DNA from: Porphyromonas sp.
GTDB taxonomy: Bacteria; Bacteroidota; Bacteroidia; Bacteroidales; Porphyromonadaceae
Direction of reading: 5' to 3'
DNA length: 9,873 nt
NCBI GenBank assembly: GCA_029983495.1
Contig: JASBZJ010000062.1
Coordinates: 1 to 9,873 of the forward strand
Below, piece by piece: positions 1-8,352 of the stretch; the first letter of the stretch is position 1, and each line of letters begins with the position of its first letter. Below the pieces are notes generated by a model. That model was given only the letters and a program-made list of their open reading frames with translations, made no database searches and had not been told where the DNA came from. The position numbers and the translations under genes were made by a program.

Positions 1-26
1 ATTACCAAATAGATAACAACCTATAA

Positions 27-269
27 TCTGACTTACTGCCGTGCAAAGGTCTCCACATACAAGCGAACGATAAGAAAGCTTGGCAAAACCTTGTTTTGTT
101 CGAAAATATAGGTAAGCTTTCTATCGAAAAGCTTCCAACGAAAGTAGAGGATGGGGGGAAGCCTACGGTAACAATTGCCTTTCATTTTCTTCTAAAAAAT
201 GCGGAACTGCGTGGAACGTCGGAATCGGAATTACATCCGAAAATTACTCTTCAGCTCGAAATAGAATAA
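27..269 (+). pseudogene. C-terminal part of an unrecognised protein, no start codon visible; possibly a disrupted gene
   Basis: From 27 this frame is open for 80 codons to a TAA at 267-269. The translation looks like real protein: mixed charged and hydrophobic residues, a KLSIEKLPTKVEDGGKPTV stretch, then alternating beta-type segments ending ITLQLEIE. There is no ATG in it. The same frame is also open from base 3 (YQIDNNL) but a TAA at 24-26 separates the two parts, and the other two plus frames have stops at 10-12 and 14-16. So this is either the tail of a gene broken by a nonsense change or frameshift, a gene using an unusual start (CTG at 36 or TTG at 96), or a chance frame. The hairpin at 377-415, which pairs best in the plus-strand transcript, supports a real plus-strand gene ending here. 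I do not recognise the family. Bases 270-376 are AT-rich with nothing else I can support. Confidence 0.4.
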
Positions 270-376
270 TGATATTAATACTTTATTTCAGCCTTATTTG
301 CTGTATCTGAAGTTCTTGAAGTACACATTATTCTGCTTGTTGAAATAGGAACTATTTTAAATCCCTCGCAATGAAA

Positions 377-415
377 AATCCTGAAGGCACCATATTACGT
401 GGTGCTTTTAGGATT
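377..415. terminator. Long hairpin, probable bidirectional terminator between convergent units
   Basis: The left arm is 377-392 (AATCCTGAAGGCACCA), the loop is 393-399 (TATTACG) and the right arm is 400-415 (TGGTGCTTTTAGGATT). In the plus-strand transcript all 16 positions pair, two of them as G-U wobbles. In the minus-strand transcript those two become A-C mismatches, but the GCACCA/TGGTGC core and the outer AATCCT/AGGATT stem remain, and a T run (complement of 374-378) follows. The minus-strand ATP-grasp gene has its stop codon at 414-416, so the hairpin starts inside that stop. It fits as the 3' end of the seven-gene minus-strand run and of whatever enters from the left on the plus strand. 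The stem is seen directly; termination is inferred. Confidence 0.7.
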
Positions 416-1475
416 AGACGTATTCTAATAGGGCTATGAACTGCGAGTTGTTCGTTAGGGGTGTTAGGTATGTATGTTTCTTATTCTTTAGTTGCTGTAG
501 TCGTTTAACAGGAGCAATGGAAAATATGGTATTATTAAACCCAAGTTGGGAAAGCTTAAGAGCGTAATGCCCCATAGTGTACCGTACATTAAATTCACAA
601 CAAGGGAATAGTTTCCCCCCTGTAGTAAACATATCAACACCAATTGCCCCTCTGTAAAAAGGTGCAATATGGGAAGATATAAATTGGGTTTGTTTTACAA
701 GGGCTTTATTAAATGTAGTTATATCGATTGTAGCAAATAGTTTTTGGGTTAATTCGGATTGGGGAGCAATTATATTGTATAGATAGCGGAAGTTTTGCAC
801 TACAAAACACGATAACCCAAGGAACTGAACTTCGCCGTTGGGGGTAATGTAAAACTCGTTAGCCCAATTTTCGTCAATCCTATAGTAAGGTTCAATTAGG
901 CACGGATAAGGAATTTTTCCGAGGTCAGTAATGCCCAGTTTGATATTAAAAATACCTCGCCCCGAGCTACTAAATGGTGTTTTTGCAATATAGTTCTGTT
1001 TTGTGTTGAGTAGTGCTGTTAATTCTTTTTGATTGTTTACCCAATGTGGGGCAAGCTCGGGGTAGTATTCTGTGAGAAACTTTTCCTCGAGCGAGCGGTT
1101 ATAAAACGATTGTAGGTTTTTTTGTGTTAGGGGTGGTTGTGTGGGTATAACTATATCAGTAAGTTGCTTGCAAATATCCATTTCGAGTGGAGGCTCGTTA
1201 CCGTATAATGCGAGAGAATAATGTTTTTTTTCTGCTTGAATGGTTTGTATATCAATTAAGGGAATATTGGTTTTTAACGTCTCATGTTCAATTTTCGGGT
1301 AGTTGCTGGGTACAAGAACGGCATCCCCTTGTGTTTCGTTCGCAACAATGCGAGGTAATGCCGCTAAATCATATCTCATTTTTCGTATTACTAAGGGAAG
1401 AGTATAGGCTACTTTTGATGCAAAGGGTAATGTAACTTCGTTACCTACATTAAACACGTGTAGCCTTGGCAACAT
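414..1475 (-). CDS. ATP-grasp-like protein of unknown substrate
   Basis: This is a protein of 353 residues with features of an ATP-grasp ligase: Lys165 followed by a small-residue loop SSSGRG (169-174), as in the nucleotide-binding lid; CLIEPY (192-197) in the adenine-hinge position; and a C-terminal metal-binding-like block with Asp281 (GVDMF), Glu294, Asn296, Arg298 and MGH (301-303). The N-terminus (LHVFNVGNEVTLPFAS, then YTLPLVIRKMRYDLAALP) resembles, from memory, an uncharacterised Bacteroidota family starting HIFNPEHDLALA. The frame is open back to an ATG at 1631, but that would overlap trkH by 146 bases and the added residues are an antiphase copy of the TrkH C-terminus. The ATG at 1473-1475 lies 10 bases after the trkH stop and begins the recognisable domain. 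No signal peptide or membrane segment is evident, so it is probably cytoplasmic. By family it should join a carboxylate to an amine or thiol using ATP; the substrate cannot be read from the sequence. Confidence 0.8.
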   Translation of the reverse strand: MLPRLHVFNVGNEVTLPFASKVAYTLPLVIRKMRYDLAALPRIVANETQGDAVLVPSNYPKIEHETLKTNIPLIDIQTIQAEKKHYSLALYGNEPPLEMDICKQLTDIVIPTQPPLTQKNLQSFYNRSLEEKFLTEYYPELAPHWVNNQKELTALLNTKQNYIAKTPFSSSGRGIFNIKLGITDLGKIPYPCLIEPYYRIDENWANEFYITPNGEVQFLGLSCFVVQNFRYLYNIIAPQSELTQKLFATIDITTFNKALVKQTQFISSHIAPFYRGAIGVDMFTTGGKLFPCCEFNVRYTMGHYALKLSQLGFNNTIFSIAPVKRLQQLKNKKHTYLTPLTNNSQFIALLEYV

Positions 1476-1485
1476 AAAACAGCAA

Positions 1486-2997
1486 TTAACGGCGGTAAAA
1501 AACTGGTAAAAGTACCGCAACAAAGGTGAATACCTCGAGGCGACCCGCAAGCATAATAAAACTAAGTATAATTTTTTCGGCACTCCCAACATTTGTAAAA
1601 CCTTGTGCAAAGGTTCCAAAGCTATACCCAACGTTCGAAATGGCGGAAACTACATTTGCAACTGATGTGGGTAGATCCGTACCCAATAGGGCTATTAGTG
1701 CAGTACCGATTACAATTATAAGTAAATAAAGAGTAATAAAAGCAAGTACCTGTATAACAATATTACTTCCGAGGCTACCACTGTTAAAGCGAACGTTAGC
1801 AACCATAGTAGGGTGTATGCGCTTTTTAAATTCGTTCGAAAGGTTTTTGTTCACAACCATAAACCTGCTTATCTTAATGCCACCGGCAGTACTACCCGCA
1901 CAACCACCCACAAACATTAGCATAATAAATATAGCTAATGCTGAGGGACCCCATTCGGTTGCATTGCTTGTAGAGTGTCCTGTGGAACTAGCAATGGACA
2001 TAACTTGAAATAGTGCTTGGCGAAAGTTTTCTTCGGCCGTAGGGAAAACACCGCGAATGAGTAGGATAACAAAAATTACCAGAGCTGCAATAAACAGGGC
2101 TATAGTAAACCATCTGAATTCGTCGTCTTCGAAAAGCTTTCGAGGACTTATTCGGAATGCTTTGTAGAACAAAGCCAAGTTAAGGCCGGCAATGTACATG
2201 TATATAATCATAACATATTCGATGTAACTCGAATGAAAGTCGGCAATACTACCATTTCTCGTAGAAAAACCACCCGAACATACGGTTGTAAGAGCATTAC
2301 AAACTGCTTCGAAAAGCGATAATCCCCCGAAAATAAGAAGAATTATAAGAGAAAGGGTAATAGTGAGGTAAACAAGCCAAAGGCGCTTTGCCACTTCCTT
2401 TATTTTAGGCATAAAACGCTCGTGGGTTATACCACTAGTTTCAGCATTGTATAGAAGTCCACCACCACCCATAAATATAGGTGAAAGACCAATGGTGAAT
2501 ACTATTATGCCAATACCCCCTTGCCATTGCATTAGCGAACGCCATAATAATATACCTTTGGGCAATTGTTCAACATCATTGAATACGGTAAAACCCGTTG
2601 TGGTATAACCTGATACCGTTTCGAAAAAAGCATCGGCCATATTTGTAAGTACCCCTGTAAAAAGGAAGGGTAGTGTAGAAAAAAGCGATAGCATGAGCCA
2701 AGTTAACACTACGGCAAGTGCACCTTCGCGGTAGCCACGTTTTGCGAACCGGCGGTCATTGGTAAGCTTAATTAGTAAAAAGGCAACAATCGACATGATG
2801 GCAATTGTTCCTGCAAAAGCTAGGCTTTGTTTTATTTCGCCATAGCCTAACGAACCCAAGGCCGAAATAAAAAGAAAAATATCCTCGAAAAGGAGGATAT
2901 AAGCTACAACGCGAAGCACATAGGGAATATCAACAGGCAACGCATGCTTATTATTGGCGTAATTGGGATGGAAATATTGAGGTTCGATGGCATTCAT
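1486..2997 (-). CDS. trkH: TrkH/KtrB-type potassium uptake channel subunit
   Basis: This inner-membrane protein of 503 residues is rich in hydrophobic segments throughout and has the four pore-loop repeats of the Trk/Ktr superfamily: TTTGFT (132-137), CSGGFST (240-246), SSTGHSTS (338-345) and SNVGYSFG (454-461). Each carries the filter glycine expected to line the K+ pathway. Other family marks are WQGGIGIIV (158-166), GGCAGSTAGGIK (364-375), the stretch that holds the gating loop between the third and fourth repeats, and a C-terminal AGRLEVFT (484-491). The length is close to the usual 480-500. The start at 2997 leaves a short hydrophilic N-terminus before the first membrane segment. It sits 26 bases after trkA, its cytoplasmic partner, so the two are probably co-translated. 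The stop is followed after 10 bases by the ATP-grasp gene. No defect is seen. Confidence 0.97.
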   Translation of the reverse strand: MNAIEPQYFHPNYANNKHALPVDIPYVLRVVAYILLFEDIFLFISALGSLGYGEIKQSLAFAGTIAIMSIVAFLLIKLTNDRRFAKRGYREGALAVVLTWLMLSLFSTLPFLFTGVLTNMADAFFETVSGYTTTGFTVFNDVEQLPKGILLWRSLMQWQGGIGIIVFTIGLSPIFMGGGGLLYNAETSGITHERFMPKIKEVAKRLWLVYLTITLSLIILLIFGGLSLFEAVCNALTTVCSGGFSTRNGSIADFHSSYIEYVMIIYMYIAGLNLALFYKAFRISPRKLFEDDEFRWFTIALFIAALVIFVILLIRGVFPTAEENFRQALFQVMSIASSTGHSTSNATEWGPSALAIFIMLMFVGGCAGSTAGGIKISRFMVVNKNLSNEFKKRIHPTMVANVRFNSGSLGSNIVIQVLAFITLYLLIIVIGTALIALLGTDLPTSVANVVSAISNVGYSFGTFAQGFTNVGSAEKIILSFIMLAGRLEVFTFVAVLLPVFYRR

Positions 2998-3023
2998 TTT
3001 AATAAAGCAAAAGCGATTTTTGG

Positions 3024-4370
3024 CTATGAATCAATAAGGTTGCGTACTTTTTGCAAATGAACATTGTGGCAAAAGGCAACAATTAGGTCGTATGGTTCAA
3101 TTACCATATCGCCATCGACCATGTAAGGTACGCCATTGCGCACCAGACCGCCAAGGGTAACTTCCTTGGGTAGGTTAAGTTCCTTAATGGGTTTGCCAAC
3201 AATTGGGGCTCCTCGCCTAGCAACAACTTCAATAACATCGGCATTTGCTATGGTAAGGCTTTTAACAGTACTTGTATCTTGCCCGAGTAATGCGCGGAAA
3301 ATGTGCCCAGCAGTTATAAGTTTTTCGTTTATAATGGTTCCAATGTCAAGCTTTTCGGCTACGGCAATGTAGTCGATGTTTTCTTCTTTGGCAATCGTTT
3401 TAAAAACGCCAAACTGCTTGGCAATAAGGCAAGCTAAAAGATTAGCTTCGCTATTGGCGGTTAGAGCAACAAAAACTTGCGAAAACGAAAGCCCTACTTC
3501 GTTTAGCAACTCGGTATTACGGCCATCACCATGGAATAAAGTAACGTTCGGCGGTAGTATGTTACGTATTTCGTTAATTCGTTCCTTGTCGCTCTCGATA
3601 AGAACAAAATCGATATTTCGCGAAGCCTTCTGTATGCATCGAATAGCAGTGCTACTGGCTCCCATAATTACAACACGACTAACGTCGACTTGTTTTTTGC
3701 CACAAATTTTACGTATTCGTTCGATATCTTTGGCAATTGCTGTAAAGAAAACAATATCGTTGTGCTCGATACGCGTTTGCCCAGTTGGTATAATGGTTTC
3801 GTTACCTCGTTTTACAGCTACTACGTGGAAGCTTTTTTGTTCATTTTGTGGTAATTCGCAAAGTTTTTTACCTACAATTTCAGCACCGAAACGAACTTTA
3901 ACGCCAACAACAATAATGCTTCCCCCAAACAATTCGATGTATTGCCTTGCCCAAGGGTTGCGGAAAATTGTGTTAATTTCCTCAGCTGCGAGTTCCTCCG
4001 GATAAATAAGCGATGAAATACCCATCTGTTCGAATAGGGGCGTATATTCTGAGCTTAAGTAACGGGCATTGTCGATTCTAGCCATAGTTTGAGGAACACC
4101 AATACGCGATGCAAGCATGCAGGCTAGCAAGTTTTCAGTTTCGGTAGGCATAACCGAAATGAATAAATCGGCTTTATTTACTTCGCAGTTCCGTAAATCT
4201 CGTACATCGGTTGGGCTTCCTAAAAAGGTGAGCATATCGCGCCCATAGGAAATTTCATCCAAGCGTTGGGCATTAGTATCCATAATGGTAATATCTTGCA
4301 TTTCTTCATCCGCAAGAATTATGGCTAGGTGTTCACCAACTTCGCCCGAACCTGCAACAACTATTTTCAT
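3024..4370 (-). CDS. trkA: TrkA, cytoplasmic nucleotide-binding regulator of potassium uptake
   Basis: The protein has 448 residues in the duplicated RCK layout: RCK_N (about 1-120), RCK_C (about 135-220), a second RCK_N (about 230-350) and a second RCK_C (about 365-445). The first Rossmann fold is intact, with GSGEVG at 7-12 and an acidic residue, Asp31, at the end of the second strand, as expected for NAD(H) binding. The second has GASSTA (237-242) in place of GxGxxG and Glu259 at the acidic position, so its nucleotide binding may be weak or altered. Both halves share the xANLLACxLA-type helix (79-88 and 309-318), showing the internal duplication. TrkA assembles on the inner face of TrkH and gates it in response to bound nucleotides. 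It lies 25 bases after dxs and 26 before trkH. The length is near the 458 residues of E. coli TrkA. Confidence 0.97.
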   Translation of the reverse strand: MKIVVAGSGEVGEHLAIILADEEMQDITIMDTNAQRLDEISYGRDMLTFLGSPTDVRDLRNCEVNKADLFISVMPTETENLLACMLASRIGVPQTMARIDNARYLSSEYTPLFEQMGISSLIYPEELAAEEINTIFRNPWARQYIELFGGSIIVVGVKVRFGAEIVGKKLCELPQNEQKSFHVVAVKRGNETIIPTGQTRIEHNDIVFFTAIAKDIERIRKICGKKQVDVSRVVIMGASSTAIRCIQKASRNIDFVLIESDKERINEIRNILPPNVTLFHGDGRNTELLNEVGLSFSQVFVALTANSEANLLACLIAKQFGVFKTIAKEENIDYIAVAEKLDIGTIINEKLITAGHIFRALLGQDTSTVKSLTIANADVIEVVARRGAPIVGKPIKELNLPKEVTLGGLVRNGVPYMVDGDMVIEPYDLIVAFCHNVHLQKVRNLIDS

Positions 4371-4395
4371 TGTTTTCCGTGATAACCTTAATTAC

Positions 4396-6330
4396 TTATT
4401 GCTTATTCGTAAGCTCGTTTATTGTGTGTGCTATTTGTGTTGCAGTAAGTCCGCAATACTCTTTTTGCTTACTAACTGAGCCATGAGGAATGAATTTATC
4501 GGGAATACCCAAGCGTTTTACGACACCTTTGTAACCATATTCGGCAAGTTGTTCGAGAACAGCACTCCCAAAGCCCCCAACGATAGTACCATCTTCAACG
4601 GTAATTATTGTGTTGTATTGGCTAGCAATCTGCTGAATAAGTTCGTTATCCAAAGGTTTTAAGTATATCATATCGTAGTGGGATGGAGTGGGGGCACCAT
4701 CTTGTTTAAGTATTTCAATAGCTTCACTAACTTCGGTACCAATAGCTCCAAGCGATAATACAGCAATACCACTTGACCCTTTACTTAGCAAACGCCCTTT
4801 ACCAATCGGAATCACTTCGGGCGTATTGTGCCAATCTACCAAGCTTCCACTACCTCTAGGGTAACGAATTGCCATTGGCGCTTGTTGCCCTTTATAGGCT
4901 GTAAGCATAAGATTTCGGAGGTAATGCTCGTTAATCGGAGCCGCAACTACGAGGTTAGGAATAATACGAAGGTATGCTAGGTCGAAAGCACCCTGATGAG
5001 TTGCGCCATCTTCGCCAACCAGCCCTGCACGATCTAAGCAAAGAACCACGTGATAGTTACCAAGGCATAGGTCATGAATAATTTGGTCAAAACTTCGTTG
5101 TGCAAACGAGGAATATATGTTACAGAATGGAATAAAGCCTTCGCTAGCTAACCCTGCAGAAAAAGTTACTGCATGTGATTCGGCAATCCCCACATCGTAA
5201 GCTTGGCTGGGCATAGCATCGAAAAGCATAGACATTGAACACCCCGTGGGCATAGCGGGTGTAACCCCAACAATGCGTTTGTCGCTCTTAGCAAATTCAA
5301 CTAATGTAGTGCCAAATACATCTTGAAATTTAGGTGGTTTCCCTGAGGTGTCGGCTGAGATTCGCTTGCCTGTTAACACATTAAACTTGCCTGGTGCATG
5401 CCATATAGTGGGGTTCTGCTCGGCAGGGGGGTAGCCTTTTCCTTTTTTTGTGCGAATATGTAATATTTTCGGTCCATCCATGTGCTTTATTTTCCGAAGA
5501 ATGGTTACTAGGCGAAGCACATCATTACCATCAATTGGTCCAAAATAGCGAATACTTAAGCCTTGAAAAAAACTGTTATCGCACTTTGTTAAGGCACTTT
5601 TTAAGCTGTTGTTAAACCGAAGAATCGCTTTGCGCGACTCCTCTCCCATAACATTAAATTTGCGGAATAGGCGGTATAAATCGTAACGAACTATATTATA
5701 GGTTCGGCTTGTATTTAAATCCACGAAATAGTTGTTCAATCCTCCAACGTTATTGTCTATCGACATGTTATTATCGTTTAGAACAATTAATAAATTGTTG
5801 GGGAACGACGACGCATTATTAAGCCCTTCAAAAGCAAGTCCTCCTGTCATTGAGCCATCGCCAATAATGGCAACAACATTGCGTCGCTCGCCTCGTTTAG
5901 CTATTGCTACAGCTTTACCTAGGGCTCCACTAATAGAATTTGAAGCATGCCCTGCGGGAAATGTGTCGTAGGGGCTTTCGTTTGGTGCAGGAAAACCTGC
6001 TATTCCGCCCCATTTACGAAGGGTCGCAAAGTCTTGTTTTCGGCCAGTAAGTATTTTGTGAACGTAAGCTTGGTGACCAACATCCCAAACGAGTCTATCA
6101 TATGGTGTGGTAAATACATAGTGGAGGGCAACATTTAACTCAACAGCACCTAGGCTACTACCTAAGTGACCAGGGTTTTCAGACAGCTCATCGAGTAAGT
6201 AACTCCGCAATTCTCGGCATAGTTGAGGTAATTGCTCTTGTGGTAGAGCCCTTAGATCCCGTGTACTGTTTATCCCTTCTAATATGGGGTACGATAGCTT
6301 ACCTAAATTATCATTTTCTTGCATGGCCAT
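4396..6330 (-). CDS. dxs: 1-deoxy-D-xylulose-5-phosphate synthase
   Basis: This 644-residue thiamine-diphosphate enzyme condenses pyruvate with glyceraldehyde 3-phosphate to give DXP, the entry step of the MEP isoprenoid pathway (also feeding thiamine and pyridoxal synthesis in many bacteria). Visible marks are GHLGSSLG with His55, WDVGHQAY (82-89), the ThDP/Mg motif from GDGSMTGG (157-164) through FEGLNNAS to LNDNNMS (184-190), and the transketolase-type pyrimidine domain with [10 protein letters not shown] (381-390), where Glu384 is the catalytic glutamate. [18 protein letters not shown] (433-450) and AIRYPRGSG follow, then a C-terminal transketolase domain ending near [14 protein letters not shown] sequence. 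Most family members read GIAEQHAVTF; Ser385 replaces the Gln. The start is ATG at 6330, with a second in-frame ATG two codons later; a weak AAGGGAA lies upstream. It begins 34 bases after hisS and ends 25 before trkA. Confidence 0.98.
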   Translation of the reverse strand: MAMQENDNLGKLSYPILEGINSTRDLRALPQEQLPQLCRELRSYLLDELSENPGHLGSSLGAVELNVALHYVFTTPYDRLVWDVGHQAYVHKILTGRKQDFATLRKWGGIAGFPAPNESPYDTFPAGHASNSISGALGKAVAIAKRGERRNVVAIIGDGSMTGGLAFEGLNNASSFPNNLLIVLNDNNMSIDNNVGGLNNYFVDLNTSRTYNIVRYDLYRLFRKFNVMGEESRKAILRFNNSLKSALTKCDNSFFQGLSIRYFGPIDGNDVLRLVTILRKIKHMDGPKILHIRTKKGKGYPPAEQNPTIWHAPGKFNVLTGKRISADTSGKPPKFQDVFGTTLVEFAKSDKRIVGVTPAMPTGCSMSMLFDAMPSQAYDVGIAESHAVTFSAGLASEGFIPFCNIYSSFAQRSFDQIIHDLCLGNYHVVLCLDRAGLVGEDGATHQGAFDLAYLRIIPNLVVAAPINEHYLRNLMLTAYKGQQAPMAIRYPRGSGSLVDWHNTPEVIPIGKGRLLSKGSSGIAVLSLGAIGTEVSEAIEILKQDGAPTPSHYDMIYLKPLDNELIQQIASQYNTIITVEDGTIVGGFGSAVLEQLAEYGYKGVVKRLGIPDKFIPHGSVSKQKEYCGLTATQIAHTINELTNKQ

Positions 6331-6364
6331 TAAAACGTTCCCTTTCGTGTTTTGTTACTTGTTT

Positions 6365-7747
6365 TTAATATGTATTACCTATCGGGGCAAAGCGTAAAAG
6401 CAATGCGTCTTCGGCAAGTTCCTCTTGCTCCCCTGTTAGCATATTTCGTAATGTTACAATGCCTTTTGCTAGTTCCTCGCTACCAGCAATTAAAACATAC
6501 GGAATGTTGAGGGCATCGGCATAACCGAACTGTTTTTTTAGCTTGCTCCTATCGGGGTAGAGTACAACTTTGCGACCGTTTTTACGAAGTTTGCGCACTA
6601 AGGGTAATAGTTTTTCAATTTCACTTTCGCCAAAGTTTACAATAAGTATTTCGGCCGTTGCTGAAAGCGATTCGGGGAATAGGTTAAGTTGCTCCATAAC
6701 ATCGTATATACGTTCAGCTCCAAACGATATTCCTACCCCCGATAAGCCTTTAACTCCAAATATACCTGTTAAATTATCGTATCTTCCTCCGCCACTAATA
6801 CTGCCAATTGCCACGTCGAGTGCTTTAATTTCCATTACAGCCCCAGTGTAGTAACTTAGTCCGCGAGCCAACATCGGGTTTACAATAACTTTCATCCCAA
6901 GAGTTTCGTCCGAGGGGAGTAACTGTAATATTGTGCGAAGCTCATTGATGCCTTTTTTGCCTTCCTCTGAGCTTGCTAATAAGGTTCCGAGTTCGTTAAG
7001 AATATATTCGTTGGTTTGACCTTGCAATAGAAGGAATGGGTTGAGCTTCGAAACCATGTCGTTGGTGAAACCTCTATCGATTAGTTCTTTTTGTACACCT
7101 TCTAGCCCAATCTTATCGAGTTTGTCGATAGCAACAGTTAGCTCCGTTAAGTGTTCGGGACTTCCAACAACTTCGGCAATTCCCGCAAGAATTTTGCGGT
7201 TGTTAAGGTGAAAGGCCACGTTTATTCCTAATTTCGAAAAAACTTCGGCCGACATTTCAACGAGTTCAACTTCCATGAGAAGAGAAGCGGTGCCAACGGC
7301 ATCGGCATCGCATTGAACAAACTCGCGGTATCGACCTTTTTGAGGACGATCAGCACGCCAAACGGGTTGAATTTGGAAGCGTTTAAAAGGGAACTGTATT
7401 TCGTTACGGTGTTGAACAACGTAGCGTGCAAAGGGAACGGTTAAATCGTAACGTAGCCCTTTTTCTGCAATATACTTAGTAAGTTCGGCACTATTCTTTT
7501 CCTGTAGAACTTTTTCATCGGCTTTTTGAAGGAAGTCGCCTGAGTTGAGAACTCGAAATAGTAGTCGGTCGCCTTCCTCGCCATATTTTCCCATAAGGGT
7601 CGAAAGAAGTTCTTGTGCGGGGGTTTCAATCTCTAAATAGCCGAACTTCCGAAATACGGTCTTAATGGTATCGAAGATATAATTCCGCCGAAGCATAACC
7701 TCAGGCGAAAAGTCCCGTGTTCCTTTGGGTAATGATGGTTTGCTCAT
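6365..7747 (-). CDS. hisS: Histidyl-tRNA synthetase
   Basis: This class II aminoacyl-tRNA synthetase of 460 residues charges tRNA-His with histidine in the cytoplasm. The N-terminal KGTRDFSP (8-15) is the HisRS signature. Class II motif 2 is FKRFQIQPVWRADRPQKGRYREF (121-143, Arg131 catalytic). The histidine-specific box is ARGLSYYTG (294-302) with Arg295 kept; Ser298 stands where Asp or Asn is common. SGGGRYDNL (318-326) binds histidine, and motif 3 is GVGISFGAERI (337-347). The C-terminal anticodon-binding domain covers about 365-445 (ILIVNFG, GRKVVLYPD, YVLIAGSEEL). It is longer than the 424 residues of E. coli HisS and its insertion between about 185 and 290 resembles the long form common in Bacteroidota. 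It starts 45 bases after folA, the largest gap in the run, and no clear promoter is seen there. Confidence 0.97.
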   Translation of the reverse strand: MSKPSLPKGTRDFSPEVMLRRNYIFDTIKTVFRKFGYLEIETPAQELLSTLMGKYGEEGDRLLFRVLNSGDFLQKADEKVLQEKNSAELTKYIAEKGLRYDLTVPFARYVVQHRNEIQFPFKRFQIQPVWRADRPQKGRYREFVQCDADAVGTASLLMEVELVEMSAEVFSKLGINVAFHLNNRKILAGIAEVVGSPEHLTELTVAIDKLDKIGLEGVQKELIDRGFTNDMVSKLNPFLLLQGQTNEYILNELGTLLASSEEGKKGINELRTILQLLPSDETLGMKVIVNPMLARGLSYYTGAVMEIKALDVAIGSISGGGRYDNLTGIFGVKGLSGVGISFGAERIYDVMEQLNLFPESLSATAEILIVNFGESEIEKLLPLVRKLRKNGRKVVLYPDRSKLKKQFGYADALNIPYVLIAGSEELAKGIVTLRNMLTGEQEELAEDALLLRFAPIGNTY

Positions 7748-7792
7748 AATTATATAGGTAGTGTTACTAAAAGGGAAAATAATTGTACAACA

Positions 7793-8314
7793 TTACATCG
7801 TTTCACTAAGGGATTTTTTGAAATGTTGAATGCGTTCGTATACGGTAAGAACAGTTTCGAGTGCGTTCTTTTCATCCTTAGGGAAAAACTGTTGTTCAAT
7901 GGGGCGCCACTCTGTGAAATCAATTTCAGGAAAAAAGGTGTCGGCCTCTGGAAAACTTGCGTGTACACGAGTTAAATAGAATTTGTCGGCAAAGGGAAGC
8001 GTTGCCTTAAACAGTACAGCTCCGCCAATAATAAATACTTCATCCTCGTGCTTAGTTGCTTCTAGGGCTTCGTTTAGTGAGCGGTATATTTCAACGCCTT
8101 CGGTAGGTGGCATAGTTGTACTTATTACAATATTCCTGCGGTTTGGCAAGGCACCATTGGGTAATGAGTAATAAGTATTTTTACCCATTACAATGGTATG
8201 CCCTGTTGTTGTTTGCTTAAAGCGTTTAAGGTCGCCAGGTAAGTGCCATAATAGGTCGCCACCTTTTCCTATCGAGTCATCGGCTGCAATAGCTACAATT
8301 AACGAAAGTATCAT
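7793..8314 (-). CDS. folA: Dihydrofolate reductase
   Basis: The protein has 173 residues; E. coli FolA has 159. It reduces dihydrofolate to tetrahydrofolate with NADPH, replacing the cofactor oxidised by the ThyA encoded just upstream. The sequence shows the opening strand LSLIVAIAADDSIGKGGDLLWHLPGDLKRF, with Trp23 and the catalytic acid Asp28 (Asp27 in E. coli). It also shows IVMGKNTYYSLP (41-52, the usual GRxT motif with Lys45 replacing Arg), LPNRRNIVIS (56-65, Arg59 expected to bind the folate glutamate) and FIIGGAVLF (94-102). FYLTRV, with the conserved Thr, follows. No resistance-type change can be called from sequence alone. The start ATG at 8312-8314 gives the standard N-terminus directly. 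It is 26 bases after thyA. A near-perfect -7-like element lies immediately before the ATG, see the promoter entry. Confidence 0.97.
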   Translation of the reverse strand: MILSLIVAIAADDSIGKGGDLLWHLPGDLKRFKQTTTGHTIVMGKNTYYSLPNGALPNRRNIVISTTMPPTEGVEIYRSLNEALEATKHEDEVFIIGGAVLFKATLPFADKFYLTRVHASFPEADTFFPEIDFTEWRPIEQQFFPKDEKNALETVLTVYERIQHFKKSLSETM

Positions 8315-8318
8315 TATG

Positions 8319-8352
8319 CAAAGGTATTTAAAGAAGCCTGTTATACAGCAAC
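8319..8352 (-). promoter_or_regulatory. Candidate internal promoter for folA, possibly giving a leaderless mRNA
   Basis: Read on the minus strand, TACCTTTG at 8326-8319 is an exact match to the Bacteroidota -7 pattern TAnnTTTG. A GTTG at 8352-8349 is a three-of-four match to the -33 TTTG, with 22 bases between them, slightly longer than the usual 19-21. Transcription would start about at the folA ATG (8314), so the message would have almost no leader. The motif is short and overlaps the thyA end, so a chance match is quite possible. Confidence 0.22.

Noticed and set aside
114..134. Inverted repeat AAGCTTT-N7-AAAGCTT
   Set aside because: It is explained by two AAG CTT (Lys-Leu) codon pairs in the plus-strand frame, and no T run follows it.
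40..190. Minus-strand frame of about 49 codons starting MKGNCYRRLPPILY
   Set aside because: It is antisense to the more protein-like plus-strand frame, is rich in Arg, Phe and Leu, and shows no recognisable motif.
284..347. Distant inverted words TATTTCA (284-290) and TGAAATA (341-347)
   Set aside because: Seven AT-rich pairs separated by 50 bases are expected by chance in such DNA.
1476..1631. N-terminal extension of the ATP-grasp reading frame to an ATG at 1631
   Set aside because: It overlaps the conserved TrkH C-terminus in another frame and adds 52 residues without family resemblance; the ATG at 1475 gives a normal 10-base gap.
3376..4005. A 209-codon plus-strand open frame opposite trkA
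   Set aside because: It lies wholly inside the well-conserved trkA gene, and its serine-, isoleucine- and leucine-rich translation looks like an antisense shadow.
7441..7629. Short minus-strand frames inside hisS (also 7228-7431) and inside folA (7750-7968)
   Set aside because: They are alternative frames of conserved genes with no domain-like sequence.
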